A program made the translations under genes and the position numbers. The notes beneath the pieces are model-generated. The model had not been told where the DNA came from. It ran no database searches and saw only the letters and a program-made list of their open reading frames with translations. Positions 1 to 7,160 of a stretch of DNA of 64,000 bases are shown piece by piece. Source of the stretch: Sphingomonas gei. Its GTDB lineage: Bacteria > Pseudomonadota > Alphaproteobacteria > Sphingomonadales > Sphingomonadaceae. The DNA lies in the NCBI RefSeq assembly GCF_004792685.1, contig NZ_SRXT01000005.1, forward strand, positions 124,001-188,000, written 5' to 3'. Numbering within the stretch: the stretch's first letter is position 1; each line of letters begins with the position of its first letter.

Positions 1-146
1 GCGGTCCGGAGAAGGTGCGCGCGCAGCTTGCGGCGTTCGTGGCGCGGACCGGGGCGGACGAACTCATCCTGACCAGCGCGATGTTCGACCATGATGCGCG
101 CAAGCGAAGCCTGACGATCGCTGCGGAGGCGATGCGGGCGATCTAG
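1..146 (+). CDS. LLM-class (luciferase-like) flavin-dependent oxidoreductase, C-terminal fragment
   Basis: Reading frame 3 is open from the window edge to a TAG at 144-146 and gives the last 47 residues of a protein whose start lies outside the window. The tail reads TGADELILTSAMFDHDARKR, which resembles the usual end of bacterial luciferase-like monooxygenases of the MsnO1-like group, where a final helix follows a GADE(L/M)(I/M) strand. The substrate cannot be told from this tail. The gene is followed by an interspersed inverted repeat and a long gene-free stretch. The family call rests on the tail only. Confidence 0.7.
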   Translation, partial: GPEKVRAQLAAFVARTGADELILTSAMFDHDARKRSLTIAAEAMRAI

Positions 147-629
147 AGACGATCTCAGTTAGATCGACCCACCCTGTCCGTTCGCCCTGAGCTTGTCGAA
201 GGGCGACGCCGCCAGCGGTTCGTGCGTGGATAGCCGCCCTTCGACAGGCTCAGGGCGAACGGAAAACGGAGCGATTTCGCCAATATGAAATCAAAGCCAG
301 TCTCTTGAGACAGCGATCAACGTAAGGGCGATCGCACCGCCGCGCGCACATCTTGCGAAGCTAAAGTCACACCAGGGTCACACTATCGCGCATGTCCCGG
401 CGGCTAATGGGCTGTCCCGAAAATCACAAAGGTCTGCCCCAGACGCGCCTCAATGTGGCCGTTGGAATCCAAATTATCAAAGAGCGGCCGCAGGGCGGCG
501 GCGTATCGATCTGAGCAAGTGAAATCCTACATTTCAAGCGGTAATTCAGACCGGGATTACCAACCGGGCGGGCCAAAGGAAGCGCTTCGCCTAGGCGCAA
601 GACATTGATATCTATACACTCTGTATTGC
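147..629. other. Gene-free stretch with an interspersed repeat and several small dyads
   Basis: No convincing gene is visible on either strand. The left part holds a long inverted repeat (178-262). The right part has a less GC-rich texture than its neighbours and contains small dyads: GTCTC-TT-GAGAC near 300-311, a ggtaat/attacc pair near 540-565, and gcctaggc near 588-595. The only open frame here is antisense to the end of the sensor kinase and codes an arginine-rich low-complexity protein, so it was not called. It could be a decayed element, but I recognise no transposase or tRNA in it. Confidence 0.5.
178..262. repeat. Interspersed inverted repeat, family A, copy 1
   Basis: The left arm at 178-205 (ccgttcgccctgagcttgtc then gaagggcg) is mirrored by the right arm at 235-262 with one or two differences, giving a long imperfect hairpin. 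Three more copies with the same arms occur in this window (7043-7130, 9842-9930, 61743-61829). It lies between convergent genes. Confidence 0.85.
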
Positions 630-2084
630 TCAAGAAGCGGCCGGCAGCCTTAGCCGGACGAGCAGCCCTCCGAGATCCTCGCTCTCTTCGAGACTGACGG
701 TGCCGTCGTAGATCTCGGCGACGTCGCGGACGATCGCGAGGCCGAGGCCGGTGCCGGGCTTGCCGCTGTCGAGCCGGACGCCGCGATCGAAGATGCGCAG
801 GCGGTCGGCTTCGGGGATGCCGTTGCCATCGTCCTCGACGAGGATCTCGACGAAGCCGGCTTCGACCCGCACCGTGACGAAGACGCTGCCGCCGCCATAT
901 TTGGCGGCGTTCTCGACGAGATTGCCGAGCAGATCGTCGAGATCCTGGCGCTCGATATGCGCGATCAGGTCTTTCTGGCCGTCGAGGTCGAGGCGGACAT
1001 TGGGGTAGAGCCGCGCCACCGCGCGCTCGACGGCTTCGACCGAGGGCCACACCGCGGCGCGGCTGTGCGCGCTGCCGCGGCGGCCGACGGCGCGGGCGCG
1101 GGCGAGGTGGTGGTCGATCTGGCGGCGCATCGTCCGCGCCTCGCGGATCACCGTGGGGGCGAGGTCGTCCTGCCCCGCGGCGGCGGCATTGATGATCACG
1201 CTGAGCGGAGTCTTGAGCGCATGCGCGAGGTTGCCGGCGTGGCGCCGCGCTTCCTCGGCCTGGCGGTCATTGTGTTCGACGAGTGCGTTCAGTTCCTCGA
1301 CCATCGGCGCGATCTCGGCGGGCATGCGGTCCTCGATCCGCTTGGCCTTGCCGGCGCGTAGCCGCGCGATCTCCGACCGCACCTTGCGCAGCGGGAGGAG
1401 CCCATACCAGGTCTGCAGCCCGACCATCACGATCAGCCCAAGCCCGAGCAGCACGAAGCTGCGCACCAGGGTCCGGCGCAACGTGGCAATCTGCGCGTTG
1501 AGTCCGTCGCGGCTCTGCGCGACCTGAAATCTCCAGCGCACCGGCGAGCCCGGAAGCTTGAGATCGCGCTCGGCGATCCGCAGCATCTGATTGCTCGGAT
1601 CGTTGGGGTCGCGATCCTGGCGCGGGGTTTTGTCCAGGAATTCGTCGCTGTCGTAGATGTGGAGTTCGCGGTCGTCGTGGCGCTGGTTTACGCGTAGCTT
1701 GCGGTCCCACAGCGAACGCGACGGGAACGGCTCGAAGCCGTTGCCGCTGATCTGCCAATAGGCGCCAGAGCCCGGCTCGAGGAAGCGCTGGTCGGCGAGT
1801 TCGCGGTTGAGCACGACTTCGCCGTTCGGGCCGAGCTCGGCCGAGACGATCATCGAGGTCAGCAGATAATCGAGCTGCTCGTCGAAATTGCGCGTGATCG
1901 CCGTGGTCAACACCCGATCGAGCGCGACGCCGCCGCCGACCAGCAGCACGAAGATCCAGGCGCTGGCGATCAGGATCATCCGCCGGCTCACCGATCCGGT
2001 GGCCTGGGCGTAGCGCCGCGGCTGCGGCTCGGGGACCGCCTCGTCGATCACGGGGGACGGGACGCTGTCCCCGGTGTCATGCAT
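630..2084 (-). CDS. Two-component sensor histidine kinase (PhoQ/EnvZ type)
   Basis: Membrane sensor kinase of 484 residues, expected to phosphorylate the response regulator encoded just upstream. Visible parts in order: a cytoplasmic N-terminus, a membrane segment at about 36-56, a periplasmic domain to about 205, a second membrane segment at about 208-228, a HAMP-like linker, a dimerisation helix with phospho-acceptor His288 in NLAHALKTPL, and a HATPase domain with NLVENAAKYG (N box), EDDGNGI (G1) and GTGLGLAIV (G2). The start ATG lies one base after the stop codon of the regulator gene, so the two are probably translated together. The periplasmic domain is rich in charged residues, but the signal cannot be read from it. 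Confidence 0.93.
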   Translation of the reverse strand: MHDTGDSVPSPVIDEAVPEPQPRRYAQATGSVSRRMILIASAWIFVLLVGGGVALDRVLTTAITRNFDEQLDYLLTSMIVSAELGPNGEVVLNRELADQRFLEPGSGAYWQISGNGFEPFPSRSLWDRKLRVNQRHDDRELHIYDSDEFLDKTPRQDRDPNDPSNQMLRIAERDLKLPGSPVRWRFQVAQSRDGLNAQIATLRRTLVRSFVLLGLGLIVMVGLQTWYGLLPLRKVRSEIARLRAGKAKRIEDRMPAEIAPMVEELNALVEHNDRQAEEARRHAGNLAHALKTPLSVIINAAAAGQDDLAPTVIREARTMRRQIDHHLARARAVGRRGSAHSRAAVWPSVEAVERAVARLYPNVRLDLDGQKDLIAHIERQDLDDLLGNLVENAAKYGGGSVFVTVRVEAGFVEILVEDDGNGIPEADRLRIFDRGVRLDSGKPGTGLGLAIVRDVAEIYDGTVSLEESEDLGGLLVRLRLPAAS

Positions 2085-2085
2085 G

Positions 2086-2754
2086 TCAGGCGTCCGCGGG
2101 TTCCTCGAGGCTGTAGCCCAGCCCGCGGATGGTGGTGATCACGTCGGCACCCAATTTCTTGCGGATCCGCGTGACGAAGACTTCGATGGTGTTCGAATCG
2201 CGATCGAAATCCTGATCGTAGATATGCTCGATCAGCTCGGTGCGGCTGACCACCTTGCCCTTGTGGTGAAGCAGATAGGAGAGGAGCTTATACTCCTGCG
2301 CAGTGAGCTTGACCGGCTCGCCGGCCTTGGTGACCTTGCCGCTGCGGGTGTCGAGGCGGATGTCGCCCGCGATCAGCTCGGCCGAGGCATTGCCCGAGGC
2401 GCGGCGGATCAATGCGCGCAGTCGGGCGATCAGTTCCTCGGTCTGGAACGGCTTGGCGACATAATCGTCGGCGCCGGCGTCGAGCCCGGCGACCTTGTCC
2501 GACCAGCTGTCGCGCGCGGTGAGCACCAGCACCGGGGTGGTCTTGCCTTCCTTGCGCCAGCGATCGAGCACGGTCAGCCCGTCGATCTCGGGAAGGCCGA
2601 GATCGAGGATCACGGCGTCATATTGCTCGGTAGAGCCGAGGAAATGCCCCTCTTCGCCGTCAGTGGCGAGATCGACCGCATAGCCCGCGCCTTCGAGCGC
2701 GTTGCGGAGCTGCTGTCCGAGATTGGGTTCGTCCTCGACGATCAATAGTCGCAT
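2086..2754 (-). CDS. OmpR/PhoB-family response regulator
   Basis: DNA-binding response regulator of 222 residues. The receiver domain (about 1-120) has the acidic pair E7-D8, phospho-acceptor Asp51 in ILDLGLPEIDG, Thr79 and Lys101 in KPF. The C-terminal half is a winged helix of OmpR type with the recognition segment DSNTIEVFVTRIRKKLG. The start has an AGGGA ribosome site. It lies 33 bases downstream of the PepSY gene and one base upstream of the sensor kinase, so the three form one minus-strand operon. By family and arrangement it resembles PhoP/QseB-like envelope-stress systems, in which a PepSY protein is a common companion; the target genes are not visible. Confidence 0.95.
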   Translation of the reverse strand: MRLLIVEDEPNLGQQLRNALEGAGYAVDLATDGEEGHFLGSTEQYDAVILDLGLPEIDGLTVLDRWRKEGKTTPVLVLTARDSWSDKVAGLDAGADDYVAKPFQTEELIARLRALIRRASGNASAELIAGDIRLDTRSGKVTKAGEPVKLTAQEYKLLSYLLHHKGKVVSRTELIEHIYDQDFDRDSNTIEVFVTRIRKKLGADVITTIRGLGYSLEEPADA

Positions 2755-2787
2755 GCGTTGGTCCCTGTGCCCTTGCTGTGCCGGCGT

Positions 2788-3096
2788 TCAATCGCCCGTG
2801 CGCCGGACGATGTTGCCCGTGCGCCCGTCCGCATCCACCCAGATCACCGATCCATTGCGCAGGAATTTGAGCGTGTAAATGTCCGTTGCCGAATCGTAAT
2901 CGAATCCGAGATATTGGGCTCCGGGGACGCGAGGGACGACGCGGCGCTCGATTTCGCGCACCGGGAGATTCTGCCCCTTGAGCCGGCGCTGGCTGGCTGC
3001 CTCCTGGTTGCTGTCCTGCGCACACGACACGCCGCTGCCGACCAGCGAGAGGGCAGCCAGACACGCGCAGAAAACAGGCTTAACCAGCATCTTCAT
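2788..3096 (-). CDS. PepSY-domain periplasmic protein
   Basis: Small exported protein of about 102 residues from the chosen start. A classical signal peptide (MKMLVKPVFCACLAALSLVG) ends near SCAQ; the remainder has the PepSY-like pattern of a positively charged helix, then YLGFDYDSATDIYTLKFLR and WVDADGRTG. The frame is open to 3138, but starting there would place 14 residues before the signal peptide, so the ATG at 3096 is preferred although no good ribosome site is seen for either. PepSY proteins next to OmpR-type two-component systems are thought to modulate the sensor kinase in the periplasm. It is the first gene of the operon and is divergent from the ABC-F gene. Confidence 0.8.
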   Translation of the reverse strand: MKMLVKPVFCACLAALSLVGSGVSCAQDSNQEAASQRRLKGQNLPVREIERRVVPRVPGAQYLGFDYDSATDIYTLKFLRNGSVIWVDADGRTGNIVRRTGD

Positions 3097-3194
3097 CGGA
3101 ATGGCATAGGGTCCGGCCATTGAATAGCCCCTGAACACGCGTGTCAGCAGCGAGCAACTTGCGGCGGGCGGCCGGGGCCCCTAGGTGCCCGGCC

Positions 3195-4976
3195 ATGGCT
3201 GCACCTGTACTTGCATATGAGGGCCTCGGGCTGATCCAGGGCTCGGGCTGGCTGTTCCGCGGACTCGATCTCTATATCGGCGAGCGCGACCGGCTGGCGC
3301 TGATCGGCCGCAACGGCGCGGGCAAATCGACTCTGCTCCGCCTGATCGCCGGGCAGATCGATTCGGACGAGGGCCGCCGAACGATCGTCCCCGGCACGCA
3401 TGTCGTGATCCTGGAGCAGGACCCCCGCGTCGAGGGGTTCGCGACTTTGCTCGATTTCTGCCTCAAGGGCGACGATGCGCCGGAGCTGTACGAAGTCGAG
3501 GCGATCGCCGACCAATTGGGCGTCGATCTGAGCCGCGAAGCCGCGACCGCATCGGGCGGCGAGCGGCGGCGCGCGGCGATCGCGCGGGCGCTGGCGATGA
3601 ATCCCGACGTGTTGCTGATGGACGAGCCGACCAACCATCTCGATATCGCCGCGATCGACTGGCTCGAATCCTGGCTGAGCCGGTACAAGGGCGCGTTCAT
3701 CGCGATCAGCCATGACCGCACCTTCCTGACCAAACTGACCCGGCAGACTTTGTGGCTGGACCGTGGTGCCATTCGGCGGGCGGAGATCGGCTTTGGCGGG
3801 TTCGAGGCGTGGACCGAGACGGTGTATGCCGATGAGGAGCGCAACGCCCAGAAGCTCGACGCCAAGCTCAAGATCGAGGAGCATTGGCTGCTGCGCGGCG
3901 TCACCGGGCGGCGGCGGCGCAACCAGGGCCGGCTGACCAAGCTCAAGGAGATGCGCGCCGACCGGGCAGCGATGACCGGCCCGCAAGGCTCGGCCAAATT
4001 GGCGATCGGCAGCGACGGCGCGCAGACCAAGGTGGTGATCGACGTCAAGGGCGTCACCAAGCGCTTCGGCGAGCGGACGATCATCGACGATCTGACGCTG
4101 CGAGTGACGCGCGGCGACCGGATCGGCATCGTCGGCGCGAACGGAGCGGGCAAGACCACCTTGCTCAAGCTGCTGACCGGCGAGTTGGAGCCCGACGAGG
4201 GCAGCATCCGCCTGGCCAAGACGCTCGAGATGGTGTTCATCGACCAGCAGCGCAGCCTGATGGATCCGCTCAAGACGGTGCGCGACGTGCTCACCCAGGG
4301 CGGTGAGTGGATCGACGTGCTCGGGGTGCGCAAGCACATCCACGGCTATCTCAAGGAGTTCCTGTTCGAGCCGGGGCTCGCCGACGCCAAGATCGGGACG
4401 CTGTCGGGCGGCGAGCGCTCGCGCTTGCTGCTGGCGCGCGAATTCGCCCGGCCCTCCAATTTGCTGGTGCTCGACGAACCGACCAACGATCTCGATCTCG
4501 AGACGCTGGATCTGCTCCAGGAAGTGATCTCGGATTATGCCGGCACGGTATTGATCGTCAGCCATGACCGCGACTTCCTCGATCGCACGGTAACGGTGAC
4601 GCTGGGGCTCGACGGATCGGGAGCGGTCGATGTCGTGGTGGGCGGCTATGCCGATTGGGTCGCGCAGCGAACTCAGCGCACGGTGGGCCGCAAGGTCGCC
4701 AAGCCGGCGATCCCGGTTGCGGCGGCGCCCAAGGCCAAGGGGGTCAAGCTCAGCTACAAGGACCAGCGCGACTACGAACTGCTGCCCAAGCGCATCGAGG
4801 AGATCGAGGCGCAGATCGCCAAAGACGAGGCGGCGATGGCCGATCCTACACTTTATGTGCGCGACCCGGGCAAGTTCGCCAGTCTGAGCGACGGCATCGG
4901 CAAATTGCGCGACGAGAAGGACGCAGCGGAGATGCGCTGGCTCGAGCTTGCCGAGCAGGTCGAGGCGCTGGGGTAG
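3195..4976 (+). CDS. ABC-F family ATPase (Uup-like)
   Basis: Soluble protein of 593 residues with two ABC ATPase domains and no membrane segment. Walker A motifs are GRNGAGKST at about 39-47 and GANGAGKTT at about 314-322. Signature motifs ASGGERRR and LSGGERSR are present, and the Walker B motifs continue as DEPTNHLD and DEPTNDLD. A charged inter-domain linker (about 220-270) and a C-terminal coiled-coil segment with SYKDQRDYELLPKRIEEIE match the Uup subfamily. ABC-F proteins act on the ribosome; Uup has also been tied to DNA and ribosome-assembly phenotypes. The frame is open from a GTG at 3141, but the ATG at 3195 starts the conserved domain and is preferred. It is divergent from the PepSY operon. 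Confidence 0.92.
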   Translation: MAAPVLAYEGLGLIQGSGWLFRGLDLYIGERDRLALIGRNGAGKSTLLRLIAGQIDSDEGRRTIVPGTHVVILEQDPRVEGFATLLDFCLKGDDAPELYEVEAIADQLGVDLSREAATASGGERRRAAIARALAMNPDVLLMDEPTNHLDIAAIDWLESWLSRYKGAFIAISHDRTFLTKLTRQTLWLDRGAIRRAEIGFGGFEAWTETVYADEERNAQKLDAKLKIEEHWLLRGVTGRRRRNQGRLTKLKEMRADRAAMTGPQGSAKLAIGSDGAQTKVVIDVKGVTKRFGERTIIDDLTLRVTRGDRIGIVGANGAGKTTLLKLLTGELEPDEGSIRLAKTLEMVFIDQQRSLMDPLKTVRDVLTQGGEWIDVLGVRKHIHGYLKEFLFEPGLADAKIGTLSGGERSRLLLAREFARPSNLLVLDEPTNDLDLETLDLLQEVISDYAGTVLIVSHDRDFLDRTVTVTLGLDGSGAVDVVVGGYADWVAQRTQRTVGRKVAKPAIPVAAAPKAKGVKLSYKDQRDYELLPKRIEEIEAQIAKDEAAMADPTLYVRDPGKFASLSDGIGKLRDEKDAAEMRWLELAEQVEALG

Positions 4977-5000
4977 ACGACAGCGCGGCGTTTAGTGACG

Positions 5001-5080
5001 CCGTGCTCCTGCGGAAGCAGGAGCCAGAGTCACGAAGGCGTCGCTTGCCGCCCTGGGCTCCTGCTTTCGCAGGAGCACGG
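5001..5080. repeat. Interspersed inverted repeat, family B, copy 1
   Basis: Left arm ccgtgctcctgcggaagcag then gagcc; right arm ggctcctgctttcgcaggag then cacgg. It lies between the convergent ABC-F and sensor-kinase genes, where it could fold as a transcript-end hairpin. Other copies: 24539-24619, 57503-57582 and a single arm at 46363-46386. Confidence 0.85.
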
Positions 5081-5096
5081 ATCGCTTGCACTAACT

Positions 5097-6110
5097 TCAA
5101 GCCTCCAGATCCACGGTAACGGTGGTGCCCTCCGCGCCGCTTTCGGTCCGGATCGTGCCGCGGGCCTGGCGGACAAAGCCTTCGATCAGGCGCTGACCCA
5201 GCCCGGTGCCGCGGCGTTCGGCGATGGCGACCGGGGAGATTCCCTGGCCATTATCGGCGACGATCAGCCGCCAGCCCGCTTGGCGCGCTTCGAAGGCCAC
5301 CTTGATCGAGCCATCGACGCGGTCGCCAAAGGCGTGCTTGGCCGCGTTGGTAACGAGCTCGTTGACGATGAGGCCGATCGATACCGCCCGATCGCGCGGC
5401 AGGTCGGCATGATCGGCGGTGCAGGCCAGCGCGATCGCGCCGCGGAGGAACAGCGCGTCTTCGAGCGCGCTGCACAGCTCGCGGATATAGGTCGCCATGT
5501 CGACCTCTCCCGGTGCCGCGGTGCCGCGATACAGATGGCGATGCGCGCGGGCGATGCTCTCCACGCGGGCAAGCGCGCTCGCCAGTGCCCCGGCAGTCTC
5601 GCCGTCGCCGGCGCGGCGGCGCTGCATGTCGAGCAAGGCGGCGACGAGCGTGAAGTTGTTCTTCACCCGGTGATCGAATTCCTCGAGGAACAAGTCGCGC
5701 TCGGCGATCTGGCGGTCGCGCTCGGCGGCAGCGCGGCGGACCGCGCGGCGGAAGGTCTCGGCGACTGCGATCATGATCACATAGGCGATGACGATGACCA
5801 GCAGCCGCGGACCGTCGCTGGGGCTCTTCGGGTAAAACGAGTTCAGCGGCGGCAGCAGGAAGTACCAAGTATGGGCCAGCACGAGCACTGCAGCCAGCGC
5901 ACCCGCCTGCCAACGCCCGAACAGCGCCGCGACCAGCACTGCGGGGTAACCGAGCGCGAAAGGCCCCGCGCCAGGCGCGAATATGTCGACGAAGACGCGC
6001 GCGACTACTGCAGCTGCGGCGCAGACGAGCGCAAACAGCAGCTGCGTCACCCAGGCCGGCGCGAAGGGCGCCAGTCTTTCGGGAAGATCGAGTTCGCCTA
6101 TTCGCCCCAT
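5097..6110 (-). CDS. Membrane sensor histidine kinase, HisKA_2 type
   Basis: Histidine kinase of 337 residues. About four hydrophobic segments occupy residues 20-118 (a DUF4118-like membrane domain), followed by a short coiled coil (RAVRRAAAERDRQIAERD) and a HisKA_2 dimerisation segment EFDHRVKNNFTLVAALLDMQ with His147. The ATPase domain has LIVNELVTNAAKHAFG (N box), DNGQGI and GTGLGQRLIEGF. HisKA_2 and HWE kinases are typical of Alphaproteobacteria and often feed the general stress response through PhyR. No response regulator is adjacent, so this is an orphan kinase here. The ribosome site is poor. Confidence 0.88.
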   Translation of the reverse strand: MGRIGELDLPERLAPFAPAWVTQLLFALVCAAAAVVARVFVDIFAPGAGPFALGYPAVLVAALFGRWQAGALAAVLVLAHTWYFLLPPLNSFYPKSPSDGPRLLVIVIAYVIMIAVAETFRRAVRRAAAERDRQIAERDLFLEEFDHRVKNNFTLVAALLDMQRRRAGDGETAGALASALARVESIARAHRHLYRGTAAPGEVDMATYIRELCSALEDALFLRGAIALACTADHADLPRDRAVSIGLIVNELVTNAAKHAFGDRVDGSIKVAFEARQAGWRLIVADNGQGISPVAIAERRGTGLGQRLIEGFVRQARGTIRTESGAEGTTVTVDLEA

Positions 6111-6189
6111 GCCGGAGGTGGAACAGGCGTTATCGCCCCGATACTGTCAAGTAAGGTCTTGGCTATAGTTGATGTGGATCAATTTTATT

Positions 6190-6999
6190 TTACAGAGACT
6201 TGCCGGATCGGCCGGCGAGGTCGACGACATATTGCCAGGCGACCCGGCCGGAGCGGCTGCCGCGCCGCGTCGCCCAGTTGATCGCTTCCGCCGGATCGAA
6301 GGTCAGGCCGTGCGCGTCGGCATAGCCGCGGACGATATGGACATAGGTGTCCTGGTCGATCGCGTGGAAGCCGAGGCTCAGGCCGAAGCGGTCGGCGAGC
6401 GCGAGGCTGTCGTCGACCGAATCGCGCGGGTTGATTGCGCTGGCCTGCTCGGCAATGTCGCGCGGGATCAGGTGGCGGCGGTTGGAAGTGACGATCAGCC
6501 GGGTGTTCGCGGGGCGCGCCTCGGCGCCGCCTTCGAGCAGCGAGCGCAACGCGCGCGCGTCCCCGGCGGCGTCGAAGCCGAGATCGTCGAGGAAGATGAC
6601 GAAGGGGCGGGCGGACGCGGCGAGGAGGGCGAACAATTCGGGCAGCGCATCGAGATGCTGAGTGACGGCCTCGACCAATGCGAGGTTGCCGCCCTTCGCC
6701 TGCACCGAAGCGACCGCGCTCTTCACGAGCGCAGACTTGCCGGTGCCGCGGGCGCCCCAGAGCAATACGTCCTGCGCGGCGCTGCCGTGCGCGAGCCGAT
6801 CGAGATTGGCGAGCAAGGCGTCGCGCTGGGGCTCCATTCCCTGGAGCAGTTCGAGCGGAAGCGGGGCGAAGGCGCGTGCGGCGGCAAGACTATGTCCGCG
6901 CCAGACATAGGCAGGATGCGCGAGCGGGTCGGCGGGTGGTGCCGGCGGTGGCGCCAGGCGTTCGAGTGCTTCGGCGATACGAGTGATCGGGTCGGTCAT
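6190..6999 (-). CDS. DUF815-family ATP-binding protein (AAA+)
   Basis: Protein of 269 residues. It has a Walker A motif WGARGTGKSALVKS at about 81-94, a Walker B-like stretch FVIFLDDLGFD, and a sensor-like segment TRLIVTSNRRHLIP. The C-terminal part contains DQDTYVHIVRGYADAHG and ATRRGSRSGRVAWQYVVDL, typical of DUF815 ATPases. The family is widespread in bacteria, but its cellular role is not established. The gene lies upstream of the orphan HisKA_2 kinase on the same strand with about 79 bases between them. No ribosome site is evident before the ATG. Confidence 0.88.
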   Translation of the reverse strand: MTDPITRIAEALERLAPPPAPPADPLAHPAYVWRGHSLAAARAFAPLPLELLQGMEPQRDALLANLDRLAHGSAAQDVLLWGARGTGKSALVKSAVASVQAKGGNLALVEAVTQHLDALPELFALLAASARPFVIFLDDLGFDAAGDARALRSLLEGGAEARPANTRLIVTSNRRHLIPRDIAEQASAINPRDSVDDSLALADRFGLSLGFHAIDQDTYVHIVRGYADAHGLTFDPAEAINWATRRGSRSGRVAWQYVVDLAGRSGKSL

Positions 7000-7042
7000 C
7001 GTCGGGGGTTATAGGGCAAAACCGGGCCGCTTCATCAACCTT

Positions 7043-7130
7043 CCCGTTCGCCCTGAGCTTGTCGAAGGGCTGCCCTTCTTCTGCAGTCGGTTCGGAAGAA
7101 CGGTGCTTCGACAAGCTCAGCACGAACGGG
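7043..7130. repeat. Interspersed inverted repeat, family A, copy 2
   Basis: Left arm cccgttcgccctgagcttgt then cgaagggc at 7043-7070; right arm gcttcgacaagctcagcacg then aacggg to 7130. It separates the end of mutS from the upstream side of the DUF815 gene. Confidence 0.85.
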
Positions 7131-7160
7131 GAGAGCGCGGTACACCATCACGAATGAGCT

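Noticed and set aside
178..262. Possible CRISPR-like repeat unit
   Set aside because: The repeats are inverted pairs at scattered sites, not direct repeats with regular spacers, and no cas gene is present.
424..1050. 208-codon minus-strand frame that runs past the sensor kinase end
   Set aside because: Most of it is a second frame of the kinase gene, and the part beyond has no family look or start signal.
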